A DNA stretch of 64,000 nt from an uncultured Opitutia bacterium (GTDB lineage: Bacteria > Verrucomicrobiota > Verrucomicrobiia > Opitutales > Opitutaceae). Under the pieces are notes generated by a model. It was not told the origin of the DNA and did no database searches. It saw only the letters and a list, made by a program, of their open reading frames with translations. The stretch is taken from NCBI GenBank assembly GCA_903825285.1, contig CAIJZY010000001.1, positions 1 to 64,000 of the forward strand, in the 5' to 3' direction. Positions 9,232 to 17,175 of the stretch are shown here, one piece after another (within the stretch, counting starts at the first letter, position 1; the number at the start of each line of letters is the position of its first letter). A program made the position numbers and the translations under genes.

Positions 9232-9816
9232 GTGGCCACGTCCCAGACCATTGGCTCGGCGGAGATTCGCGCTGCGATCGAGCGGCTGGCCGGAGCCATT
9301 TCCCGACGCCACGGACCCGGCCGGAAGCTCCTGCTCCTCGGCATCGCCAACGGCGGAGTCGAGCTGGCCCGCCGCCTGGCGCTGAGCCTGGCAAAGGGGC
9401 CGAAGGCCCTCCACCCGGTCGCCGGCACGGTGGACATCTCCTTTCACCGCGACGACATCGGGCGCCATCCGATCCCCAAGGAGTTCGCCCCGACCCACAT
9501 TCCCGCCGAGGTTTCCGGGGCCACGATCATCCTGGTGGATGACGTGCTCTTCTCCGGCCGGACGGTGAAGGCGGCCCTCGACGAGCTCTTCGACCACGGC
9601 CGCCCGGCCAAGGTGGAGCTGGCGGTGCTCGTCGACCGGGGCTGCCGCCTGCTGCCCGTCGCCGCCGACTACGCCGGCCTGACGCTCACCGCCGGTGCCA
9701 GCGAGCAAGTGGCCGTCCATCTCGATGCCGCGGATCCGCGCCGGGACCAGATCGAGGTCCGGGCGAAGCATCCAGCCGGCGACGGCGCCCAGCCGCGGCG
9801 ACGCCGCAAATCCTAG
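9232..9816 (+). CDS. pyrR: PyrR-type uracil phosphoribosyltransferase / pyr operon regulator
   Basis: 194 residues, GTG start at 9232. The PRPP-binding loop is ILVDDVLFSGRT (about 100-111), the PyrR form of the type-I phosphoribosyltransferase signature; an RGCRLLPV segment also matches PyrR. The family converts uracil and PRPP to UMP and in Firmicutes regulates pyr operons by binding leader RNA. It heads a pyrR-pyrB-pyrC run, with pyrB starting 18 bases after its stop. I could not confirm a PyrR-binding attenuator in the 140-base leader, so regulation here is open. Confidence 0.88.
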   Translation: MATSQTIGSAEIRAAIERLAGAISRRHGPGRKLLLLGIANGGVELARRLALSLAKGPKALHPVAGTVDISFHRDDIGRHPIPKEFAPTHIPAEVSGATIILVDDVLFSGRTVKAALDELFDHGRPAKVELAVLVDRGCRLLPVAADYAGLTLTAGASEQVAVHLDAADPRRDQIEVRAKHPAGDGAQPRRRRKS

Positions 9817-9834
9817 CTCCCCAGTAAATTTCCC

Positions 9835-10788
9835 ATGCCCTGGACCCGCCGCCACCTCCTCACGCTCGAGGAACTCTCCCTTGCAGAGATCGAGCAGATC
9901 CACGCCACCGCCGCGGCCTTCAAGCGCACCCTCGCGCGCAGCGTGAAAAAGGTCCCCGCCCTCCGCGGCAAGACCATCGTCAACCTCTTCCTCGAGCCCA
10001 GCACGCGGACCCGCACCGCCTTCGCCATGGCCGCCATGCGGCTCAGCGCCGACGTCATCTCGCTCGACGGCACGAGCTCGAGCACGACGAAGGGCGAGAC
10101 CCTCCGCGACACGGCGCAGAACATCCAGGCGCTCCAGGCCGACATGATCGTCCTCCGCCACTCCGCCGCCGGCTCGCCGCTCTACCTGTCGAAGATCCTG
10201 GACATCCCGGTGATCAACGCCGGCGACGGCGCGCACGAGCACCCGACGCAGGGCCTCCTCGACACGTTCACGATGAAGGAGCACCTCGGCCGCCTCAAGG
10301 GCCGCAAGGTCGTCATCCTCGGCGACATCCTCTTCAGCCGCGTCGCCCGCTCCAACATCTACGCGCTCAACAAGCTCGGCGCCGCCGTCACGCTCGTCGG
10401 CCCCTCCACCCTCGTCCCGCACTGGTTCACCGACCTCGGCGTCAAGGTCTCGCACGACCTGAAATCCGCCCTGGCCGACGCCGAGGTGGTCATGCTCCTG
10501 CGCATCCAGCACGAGCGCCAGGCCAGCAGCCACTTCCCGTCGCTGGGCGAGTACACGAGCATGTTCGGGCTCAACAAGACCCGCGCCTCCTGGCTCAACC
10601 CCAAGGCCATCATCATGCACCCCGGCCCCATCAACCGCGGCGTCGAGATCGACAGCGAGCTCGCCGACGGCGAGCGCAGCGTGATCCTGCAGCAGGTCAC
10701 CAACGGCATCGCCGTCCGCATGGCCGTCCTCTACCTCTGCTCCGGCGGCCAGCCGGAGAATGTCTATGCCGGGTCGGACCCGGCCTGA
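9835..10788 (+). CDS. pyrB: Aspartate carbamoyltransferase catalytic subunit
   Basis: 317 residues, typical length for PyrB. It condenses carbamoyl phosphate and aspartate to carbamoyl-aspartate, the second step of UMP synthesis. The carbamoyl-phosphate loop STRTRT is at 56-61, the catalytic Lys of TTKGET at 86 and the HEHPTQ motif at about 134-139. No pyrI regulatory subunit is nearby. It is co-directional with pyrR and pyrC; the 149-base gap to pyrC contains a word repeat. Confidence 0.95.
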   Translation: MPWTRRHLLTLEELSLAEIEQIHATAAAFKRTLARSVKKVPALRGKTIVNLFLEPSTRTRTAFAMAAMRLSADVISLDGTSSSTTKGETLRDTAQNIQALQADMIVLRHSAAGSPLYLSKILDIPVINAGDGAHEHPTQGLLDTFTMKEHLGRLKGRKVVILGDILFSRVARSNIYALNKLGAAVTLVGPSTLVPHWFTDLGVKVSHDLKSALADAEVVMLLRIQHERQASSHFPSLGEYTSMFGLNKTRASWLNPKAIIMHPGPINRGVEIDSELADGERSVILQQVTNGIAVRMAVLYLCSGGQPENVYAGSDPA

Positions 10789-10802
10789 GCCGGGCGTGGC
10801 CC

Positions 10803-10935
10803 GGAAACACGAAAACCGAAATCCTACATCCGACTGATTCACCTGCCACTCGGCGCCTCGCTCACCCGAACCCCTTCTCCCATGCTGGAAGCCAGAATTT
10901 TCCTCGAATTTCGTGCTTTGACCTTCGTGCTTTGA
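10803..10935. repeat. Inverted word repeat, TTCGTGCTTTGA family
   Basis: The left arm (10803-10824) contains AAACACGAAAACCGAAATCC. The right arm (10901-10935) is the opposite orientation, with CGAATTTCGTGCTTT then TTCGTGCTTTGACC, ending 2 bases before the pyrC ATG. The central 75 bases are unrelated. Related arms occur at 25289, 51890 and 52653. Confidence 0.6.
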
Positions 10936-10937
10936 CC

Positions 10938-12239
10938 ATGTCCACCCTCTGGATCCGCCACGCCCGCGTCATCGACCCCGCCACCCGGCGCAACGCCGTC
11001 GGCGACCTCTTCATCCGCGACGGGAAGATCGTCCCCTCGCTGTCCGCCGCCGCCCGGCAGTCCGCGCGGCAGATTGACGCCCGCGGCCTCGTCGCCTGCC
11101 CCGGCCTGGTCGACATCCATGTCCATTTCCGCGAGCCCGGCCAGACCCACAAGGAGACCATCGCCACCGGCTCCCGCGCCGCCGCCGCCGGCGGGTTCAC
11201 CACCGTCGTCTGCATGCCGAACACATCCCCGGTCGCGGACAACGCCGGCACCATCCAGTACATCCACGACGCCACGCGCCGCGACGCCGTCGTGAAGGTG
11301 CTCCCCACCGGCTGCATCACCGTCGGCCAGAAGGGCGCCGCGCTCGCGCCGTTCGGCTCGCTCAAGCGCGCGGGCGTCGTCGCGCTCACCGACGACGGCG
11401 ACTGCGTGCAGAGCAACGAGCTCATGCGCCGCGCCTGCGAGTACGCCAAGATGTTCGACCTGCCGATCATGGACCACTGTCAGGACGCGTCGCTGACGCA
11501 GGGCGCGGTCATGAACGAGGGCGTCGTCTCCACCCGGCTCGGCCTGCGCGGCTGGCCCCACGCGGCGGAGGACATCATCGTCGCCCGCAACGTCATCCTC
11601 TCCGAGTACACCGGCGCCCACCTGCACCTGCAGCACATCTCGTCGAAGTACGCCGTCAGCATCCTCCGCCGCGCCAAGACCCGCGGCGTGCGGATCACCG
11701 CCGAGGCCACGCCGCACCACCTCGCCTTCACGGAGGAGGAGCTCGGCACCTACGACACGCACTTCAAGATGAACCCGCCGCTGCGCACCGCGTCCGACCG
11801 GCGGGCGATCATCGCGGGCCTGCGCGACGGCACGCTCGACTGCATCGCCACCGACCACGCGCCCCACACCGACTACGAGAAGGACAAGGAGTTCGACTAC
11901 GCCCCCAACGGCATCCTCGGCCTTGAGACCGCCCTCGCCGTCGCGCTCGGCGTCCTGGTCCGCCAGCACAAGTTCAAGCTGACGCACGTCGTCGACCTGA
12001 TGACCCGCCAGCCCGCCCGCGTCCTCGGCCTGCCCGCCGGGTCGCTCGCCGCCGGGTCCGCCGCGGACGTCTGCCTCTTCCATCCCACGGAGACGTGGCG
12101 CTACGACGCCAAGTCCGGCTTCAGCAAGTCGAGCAACTCCCCGTGGCACGGGCGCAACCTGACCGGCCGGGTGAAGCTGACGATCGTCGACGGCCGCGTG
12201 GTGTTCGAGCACGGGCAGATCGTGGCCCCGGCCCACTGA
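10938..12239 (+). CDS. pyrC: Dihydroorotase
   Basis: 433 residues, class-I dihydroorotase; it cyclises carbamoyl-aspartate to dihydroorotate in pyrimidine synthesis. I use ATG 10938 rather than the TTG two codons earlier. The metal-binding HVHFREPG lies at about 61-68 and the DHAPH motif at about 306-310, with NGILGLET following as usual in the family. Third gene of the pyrR-B-C run; pyrD is separate at 19554. Confidence 0.95.
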   Translation: MSTLWIRHARVIDPATRRNAVGDLFIRDGKIVPSLSAAARQSARQIDARGLVACPGLVDIHVHFREPGQTHKETIATGSRAAAAGGFTTVVCMPNTSPVADNAGTIQYIHDATRRDAVVKVLPTGCITVGQKGAALAPFGSLKRAGVVALTDDGDCVQSNELMRRACEYAKMFDLPIMDHCQDASLTQGAVMNEGVVSTRLGLRGWPHAAEDIIVARNVILSEYTGAHLHLQHISSKYAVSILRRAKTRGVRITAEATPHHLAFTEEELGTYDTHFKMNPPLRTASDRRAIIAGLRDGTLDCIATDHAPHTDYEKDKEFDYAPNGILGLETALAVALGVLVRQHKFKLTHVVDLMTRQPARVLGLPAGSLAAGSAADVCLFHPTETWRYDAKSGFSKSSNSPWHGRNLTGRVKLTIVDGRVVFEHGQIVAPAH

Positions 12240-12248
12240 TTCCCGGGA

Positions 12249-12285
12249 GGTTGGCATTGCGCCGGTGCGGGATTTCCTCCGCACT
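12249..12285 (+). promoter_or_regulatory. Shared upstream element, copy 1
   Basis: The 37-base stretch starting GGTTGGCATTGCGC and ending TCCGCACT matches 14423-14459 at 28 of 37 positions by hand alignment. It contains a perfect GTGCGG/CCGCAC hairpin and lies 33 bases before the ATG of the glycosyltransferase-like gene. Function unknown. Confidence 0.35.
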
Positions 12286-12318
12286 CGGGCGCCGTCCGCC
12301 GAGGCGCATCCCCTCCCC

Positions 12319-14406
12319 ATGACCCAGCCCGCCCCTGCCACCCGCGCCCGGCCGCTCGACGCCCGCGTCACGTTCGCGCTCTTCGCCCTCGTCCTCGCGC
12401 TGCATTTCGCCGCCGCCACGGTCGGCTGGAACAAGGACGCGCTGGCGGGAAACACCTTCCGCCAGACGCAGACGGCCATCTCCACCTATTTCATCCAGCA
12501 GGAGCCCGGCCTCTCCCTGGCCTACCCCACGCCCGTCCTCGGCAAGCAGTGGTCCATCCCGATGGAGTTTCCGCTCTACCAGTGGACCGTCGTCGCCGCG
12601 AACCACCTCACCGGCGGCTCGCTGGTGGCCTCCGCCCGGCTGGTCTCGCTGGTGTGCTTCTACCTGGCGCTGCCGGGCCTTTGGCTGCTCCTGCGCGAGG
12701 CCGGCGTCGAACCGGCGCGGCGCTGGATTGTGGGCGCCTTCGTCCTCGTCTGCCCGGTCTATGTCTTCTACTCGCGCGCCTTCCTGATCGAGTCGATGGC
12801 CCTGATGTTCTCCGTGTGGTTCCTCGCCACGCTGTACCCGGGCCTGAGGCGCAGTCACCGTGGCTGGCTCGCCGCGGCCTTCGCCACGGGCACCGCCGCC
12901 ATCCTCGTCAAGGTCAGCACGTTTCTCCTGTTCCTCGTGCCGGTGGGCGTCGCGTTCGCCTGGCAGGTTTGGCTCGCCCTGCGCGGGCCCGCAGCCGGGC
13001 GTCCGCCGGCCCGACACTGGCTGCGCCAGGCCGTGGTCACGCTGGTCCCGGTGGCCGTCATCGGCGCGGCGTGGTTCCTCTACACCGACACCGTCAAGGC
13101 CCGGAATCCCGCCGCCGACATGCTCATGGCCGGCCCGCAGCGTCTCTACAATTTCGGCCACCTCGCGGACCGGTTCTCCGGCGATAACTGGTCGCGCTGG
13201 CTGAATCTCAGCACCCACGCGGCGATCCACCCCGCGGTGTTCGCGGCGGCGCTCCTCGCCGCCCTCCTCGGGCCGCGCCGCTGGCGCGGCTGGGTCCTCG
13301 GCGGGCTGGCGCTCTTCCTCCTCGCCCCGCTGGTGTTCCCCTTCCTCTACGCGTGGCACGACTACTATTACTACGCCAACGCCGGCTTCATGGCGGTGGC
13401 CGCCGGCTTCGCCGCGGTCGGGGTCCTCGACAGCCGCCTGCCCCGCTGGCTGGGCGGCCTGCTGGTCGTGGGCGCCCTGCTCCTGCAGGCCCGCTTGTTC
13501 ACCACCCACTACCTCCCGGACGAGCGCGGCGAGGGCAATGGCGACTCGGGACTCACCCAGATCCTGTCCGACCTGACCGATCCCAATGACGTCCTCGTCG
13601 TCGCGGGCCAGGACTGGAGCTCGGAGCTGCCGTGGGAAACCCGCCGGCGCGCGCTCATGATCCGCCACGGCTTCGAGACCAATACGGCCTACCTGGAGCG
13701 TGCCTTTCAGGACCTGCACGGGGAGTTTGTCGCGGTGCTGATCCTCACCGGCGACACCCGGAGCAACGCGGCGCTGCTCGCCCTGGCGGCGTCGCGGCTG
13801 AACATCCACCCGGAGCCGTTTCTCGAGTACCGTGACTCCCTCGTCTATGTGAACCGCGCGCTCCGCGACGAATGGTCGGGCCGCGCGCCCGGCTTCGCCT
13901 ACGACCACGTCAGTGTGCTGCGGCGCAACGAGTCCGCCCCGCCGGGGCTGTCTGGAGACGTCAAGAATCTGCACGGCAAGTCGGTGTTCAACGGGCTCAG
14001 CCCACGGCCGGTCAAATTCGAGGTGCCCTTCATGCTGGCTTTGCTCGGGCCCACCACGCAGCACATGCTGAACGCGCATGCGACGACCCGCCTGTGGTTC
14101 GAACTGCCTCCCGGCCCGCGTCACGCGCAGCTGGACTACGGGATCCTCGACTCGGCCTGGCAGAACGCCGGCAAGACCGACGGCGTCGATTTCCTGCTCC
14201 TCGCCGAATCGGCGGGCGGGCATGCCCGCCCGCTCTGGCGCCGGCTGCTTGATCCCGCGAACGCCGTGGGCGACCGCGGCCGCCAGTCCGCGGCCATCAA
14301 CTTCGAGCTCAAGCCCGGCGAGCGCCTGATCCTTGCCACCGGCCCCGGACCCAGCGGGGCCAACGCCTTCGACTGGGCGTACGTCGCGCACTTCGAGGCC
14401 CGGTAG
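12319..14406 (+). CDS. Multi-pass membrane glycosyltransferase-like protein (GT39/ArnT-like)
   Basis: 695 residues starting at ATG 12319. Many hydrophobic helices fill residues 12 to about 400, followed by a soluble stretch of about 300 residues. The early loop with NTFRQTQTAIS and the overall layout resemble lipid-phosphate-sugar-dependent glycosyltransferases of the GT39/PMT/ArnT superfamily, common in Verrucomicrobiota. Such enzymes move a sugar from a lipid carrier to a lipid or protein on the outer face of the cytoplasmic membrane. I did not identify a definite catalytic Asp pair, so the activity is inference. It is followed 61 bases later by the CPBP protease gene, which carries a similar upstream element. 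Confidence 0.6.
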   Translation: MTQPAPATRARPLDARVTFALFALVLALHFAAATVGWNKDALAGNTFRQTQTAISTYFIQQEPGLSLAYPTPVLGKQWSIPMEFPLYQWTVVAANHLTGGSLVASARLVSLVCFYLALPGLWLLLREAGVEPARRWIVGAFVLVCPVYVFYSRAFLIESMALMFSVWFLATLYPGLRRSHRGWLAAAFATGTAAILVKVSTFLLFLVPVGVAFAWQVWLALRGPAAGRPPARHWLRQAVVTLVPVAVIGAAWFLYTDTVKARNPAADMLMAGPQRLYNFGHLADRFSGDNWSRWLNLSTHAAIHPAVFAAALLAALLGPRRWRGWVLGGLALFLLAPLVFPFLYAWHDYYYYANAGFMAVAAGFAAVGVLDSRLPRWLGGLLVVGALLLQARLFTTHYLPDERGEGNGDSGLTQILSDLTDPNDVLVVAGQDWSSELPWETRRRALMIRHGFETNTAYLERAFQDLHGEFVAVLILTGDTRSNAALLALAASRLNIHPEPFLEYRDSLVYVNRALRDEWSGRAPGFAYDHVSVLRRNESAPPGLSGDVKNLHGKSVFNGLSPRPVKFEVPFMLALLGPTTQHMLNAHATTRLWFELPPGPRHAQLDYGILDSAWQNAGKTDGVDFLLLAESAGGHARPLWRRLLDPANAVGDRGRQSAAINFELKPGERLILATGPGPSGANAFDWAYVAHFEAR

Positions 14407-14422
14407 CGCCGCGGCCGGGGGA

Positions 14423-14459
14423 AGTTGGCGTTGCGCGTCCGGGGGTTTTCGTCCGCACT
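14423..14459 (+). promoter_or_regulatory. Shared upstream element, copy 2
   Basis: Starts AGTTGGCGTTGCGC and ends TCCGCACT, 8 bases before the CPBP start codon. Partner of 12249-12285 (28 of 37 identical). The central hairpin of copy 1 is not preserved here. Confidence 0.35.
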
Positions 14460-14467
14460 GGAGCCGC

Positions 14468-15289
14468 ATGCCCGCCGACGCCAGTCCCCTGCTCCTCGCC
14501 GCCCAGATTGGCCTGATCCTGGGTGGGCTGGCGGCGCTGTGGCGGTGGGCGCTGCGCCCGGAGGCACGGCGAAGCGCGGCCGCGCTGGCGCCCTGGGACA
14601 TCACGGTGACCGACTTTTTCCTCTTCCTGTGGCTGGTGCTCTGCAGCGGCCTGCTGGTCCCGTTCGCGGCCGGCGCCTGGTTCAAGCACGCCGGCCTCGA
14701 CACGACGATGAAGCTCATCCTCGGCACGGCGGCCTTCCAGCTGGGCCTGCTCGGGGGCGTGCTGCTGTTTCGCTATGGATTCCGGCGCCACGCGGGCGCG
14801 GCGGCCCCGGCGGCGACTCCGCCCGCGGGACCAAACCCGGTGCTCGCCGGCGGGGCGGTGTTCCTCATGGCCGTGCCGGTGGTCTTCGTGGTCAGCCTGG
14901 CCTGGCAGGGCCTGCTCGACCTCGCGCACATCCCGGCGCCGCCGCAGGAGGCGATCGACGTGCTGCGCCACGCCAAGGCCGGCCTGCCCGTCACCCTCCT
15001 GCTCATCTGCGCCCTCGGGCTGGCCCCGCTCACCGAGGAGCTGATTTTCCGCGCCGGCATCTTCCGGTATGCCCGCACGCGGCTGCCGCGCTGGGCGGCG
15101 CTGCTCGGGCCGTCCTGCATCTTCGGCGCCATGCACGTCAACCTCGCCAGCTTCGCCCCGCTCGTCGCGCTGGGCGTGCTCTTCTCGCTCGCCTACGAGC
15201 GCACCGGCCGCATCACGACCACCATCGTGGCGCACGCCTTGTTCAACCTGACCGCCACGCTGTTCGTGCTGGGCGGCGTGAACCTCTAG
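14468..15289 (+). CDS. CPBP family intramembrane metalloprotease
   Basis: 273-residue membrane protein starting at ATG 14468. The three CPBP/ABI motifs are present: EE at 190-191 followed by FR (TEELIFRAGIF), a His in GAMHVN (H223) and a C-terminal HALFN (H256). These form the metal site of CAAX-type and related intramembrane proteases. Six to eight hydrophobic segments. Substrate unknown. thiL begins 5 bases after its stop, so the genes are probably co-transcribed. Confidence 0.88.
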   Translation: MPADASPLLLAAQIGLILGGLAALWRWALRPEARRSAAALAPWDITVTDFFLFLWLVLCSGLLVPFAAGAWFKHAGLDTTMKLILGTAAFQLGLLGGVLLFRYGFRRHAGAAAPAATPPAGPNPVLAGGAVFLMAVPVVFVVSLAWQGLLDLAHIPAPPQEAIDVLRHAKAGLPVTLLLICALGLAPLTEELIFRAGIFRYARTRLPRWAALLGPSCIFGAMHVNLASFAPLVALGVLFSLAYERTGRITTTIVAHALFNLTATLFVLGGVNL

Positions 15290-15294
15290 AGCCC

Positions 15295-16239
15295 ATGCAC
15301 CCGTTCGCCTCCCGACCTGCGGATTCCGTCTCGGCCCTGGGCGAGGAGCGGCTCATCGCCGCCATCCGCCGCTGGCTCGGGTCCGCCTCGCCGCGCGCGC
15401 CATTCGGGATCGGCGACGACTGCGCCGTCCTGCCCGCGCAGCGCGGCCGCCAGCTCATCACCGTCGACCCGGTGATCCACGGCCGGCACTTCGACTCCGG
15501 CGTGCCGCCCCGCGCCGTCGGCGCCAAGCTCCTCAAGCGCAACCTCAGCGACCTCGCCGCCATGGGCGGGCGCCCGACCGCCGCCGTGCTCGCGCTCACG
15601 CTCGACGCGCGGGTCAGCCGGCGTTGGCTGGAACAGTTCTACCGCGGGCTCGCCGCCTGCGCCCGCCAGTACGGCGTGCCGATCGTGGGCGGCGATGTCG
15701 CGCAGGCCAACGGCGTGCTCGCCGCGAGCCTCACCCTGCTGGGGGTTCCCGCCGGGCAGCGCATCGTCACGCGCACCGGCGCCCGGCGCGGCGACGCGCT
15801 CTACGTCACCGGCCAGCTCGGCCGCAGCCGGCCCAGCGCGCACCACTACCGCTTCACGCCGCGGCTCGCCGAGGGCGCGTGGCTGGCCCGCCAGCCCGCG
15901 GTGCGCGCCATGATGGACGTGAGCGACGGGCTGGCGAAGGACCTCCGGGCGCTGGTGCCCGCCGGGGCCGTCGCGGCCCTCGACCCCGCCGCGCTCCCGC
16001 GCCGGGCCGGCGCCTCGCTGGCCGCGGCCTGCGGCGACGGCGAGGACTACGAACTCGTCTTCGCGCTCGCGGCGCAGGCCGACCCCGCCGCCTTCGCCCG
16101 CGCCTGGCGCCGGGCCTTCCCCCGCACGCGGCTCACCTGCATCGGCCGGCTGGTCGCGCCCGGCCGCCGGCCGCCCGGCTCGCTGGACCCGGCACGGTAT
16201 CGCGGCTACGAGCACCTGCGGCGCGGCCGGACCGCATGA
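15295..16239 (+). CDS. thiL: Thiamine-monophosphate kinase
   Basis: 314 residues, ATG 15295. Phosphorylates thiamine monophosphate to the active diphosphate cofactor. The N-terminal FGIGDDCAVL, the central GGDVAQAN and the MDVSDGLAKDL motif are those of ThiL (AIRS/PurM fold, ATP and Mg binding), as is the late GDGEDYELVFAL. The stop overlaps the start of tsaE by ATGA (16236-16239), so the two are coupled. Confidence 0.93.
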   Translation: MHPFASRPADSVSALGEERLIAAIRRWLGSASPRAPFGIGDDCAVLPAQRGRQLITVDPVIHGRHFDSGVPPRAVGAKLLKRNLSDLAAMGGRPTAAVLALTLDARVSRRWLEQFYRGLAACARQYGVPIVGGDVAQANGVLAASLTLLGVPAGQRIVTRTGARRGDALYVTGQLGRSRPSAHHYRFTPRLAEGAWLARQPAVRAMMDVSDGLAKDLRALVPAGAVAALDPAALPRRAGASLAAACGDGEDYELVFALAAQADPAAFARAWRRAFPRTRLTCIGRLVAPGRRPPGSLDPARYRGYEHLRRGRTA

Positions 16240-16685
16240 CGATTTTGGAACAGCTCCGGGGCGGGGTGACGACTGCCTCAGCCGACGAGACCCGGGCGCT
16301 CGCCGCGCGGCTCGCCGCCGTGCTCCCGCCCGACACCACGCTGGCCCTGCACGGCAACCTCGGCGCCGGCAAGACCACCTTCGTCCAGGGGCTGGCCCGC
16401 GGCTTCGGCCTCAACGAGCCGGTCACCAGCCCGACGTTCAACATCTACACCGTGCACCGGCCCGGGTCCGCCGCGGCCGGCGGCCGCACGCTGGTGCACC
16501 TCGACGCCTACCGCCTCGAGGGCCCCCGCGAGCTCGAGGACCTGCTGCTGGAGGAATTCCTCACGTCACCGTGGTGTCTCGCGGTCGAGTGGCCCGAGAA
16601 GGTCGCGGCGTGGCTGCCACCTGGCGCGCTGCATCTCGAACTCGACATCGGTCCCGACGAGCGCCACCGGCTCCGCCTGCGCTGA
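16236..16685 (+). CDS. tsaE: tRNA threonylcarbamoyladenosine biosynthesis protein TsaE
   Basis: 149-residue P-loop ATPase required with TsaB/TsaD for the t6A37 modification of ANN-decoding tRNAs. Walker A is GNLGAGKTT (40-48), followed by the family SPTFNIYTVH segment and a LVHLDAYRLEG segment. Typical length. Starts within the thiL stop. The facing thioesterase gene ends 19 bases later. Confidence 0.93.
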   Translation: MTILEQLRGGVTTASADETRALAARLAAVLPPDTTLALHGNLGAGKTTFVQGLARGFGLNEPVTSPTFNIYTVHRPGSAAAGGRTLVHLDAYRLEGPRELEDLLLEEFLTSPWCLAVEWPEKVAAWLPPGALHLELDIGPDERHRLRLR

Positions 16686-16703
16686 CGCGCCGCGGCCGCG
16701 GGC

Positions 16704-17162
16704 TCAGGCGCCGGGCACCGCGACGTACTCGCCGGTGAAGGTCGCCGCCTTTTTCCCGCCGCAGGTGAGGTCCGCCACGAGGGTGGCGCGGGCCTTGCCG
16801 TGACGGTCCAGCGTGCGCAGAAACCGCTCCAGCTGCGCCGCGGACAGGCCCGGGCAATGCGCCTCGAAGGCCGAGCCGATGGGCGCGAGGTATTCGACCG
16901 TGTTGCGCTGGATCACCAGCCGCGAGGCGTGGCCGGCGGTCCGCAGGGAAAAATGCAGCCAGGTCCACGCGGCGAGGATCGCCACCGCCGAGACGCTGCC
17001 GCCGAAGACGGTGGCGCGATGGTTGATGTTCGGCGCCAGCGGGGCGCGCAGCGTCACGCCCGCGGCGCCGCAGGCCACGACCGTGACGCCCATGTCGGCG
17101 GACAGCGGGATGTGCCGGTGCAGGTAGGCCTCGACCTCCGCAGGCGCGGGCACCGGGCGCAT
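16704..17162 (-). CDS. YiiD_C-type hotdog thioesterase
   Basis: 152 residues, single domain. It matches the C-terminal thioesterase part of YiiD: the NHRATVFGGSVSAVAILAAW region is the hotdog-fold helix region and RNTVEYLAPI the following strand. No acetyltransferase domain is attached, unlike E. coli YiiD. The presumed role is hydrolysis of an acyl thioester of unknown identity. It lies 13 bases beyond the stop of the large Arg/Gly-rich gene on the same strand. Confidence 0.7.
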   Translation of the reverse strand: MRPVPAPAEVEAYLHRHIPLSADMGVTVVACGAAGVTLRAPLAPNINHRATVFGGSVSAVAILAAWTWLHFSLRTAGHASRLVIQRNTVEYLAPIGSAFEAHCPGLSAAQLERFLRTLDRHGKARATLVADLTCGGKKAATFTGEYVAVPGA

Positions 17163-17175
17163 GACTCAGGCCGGC

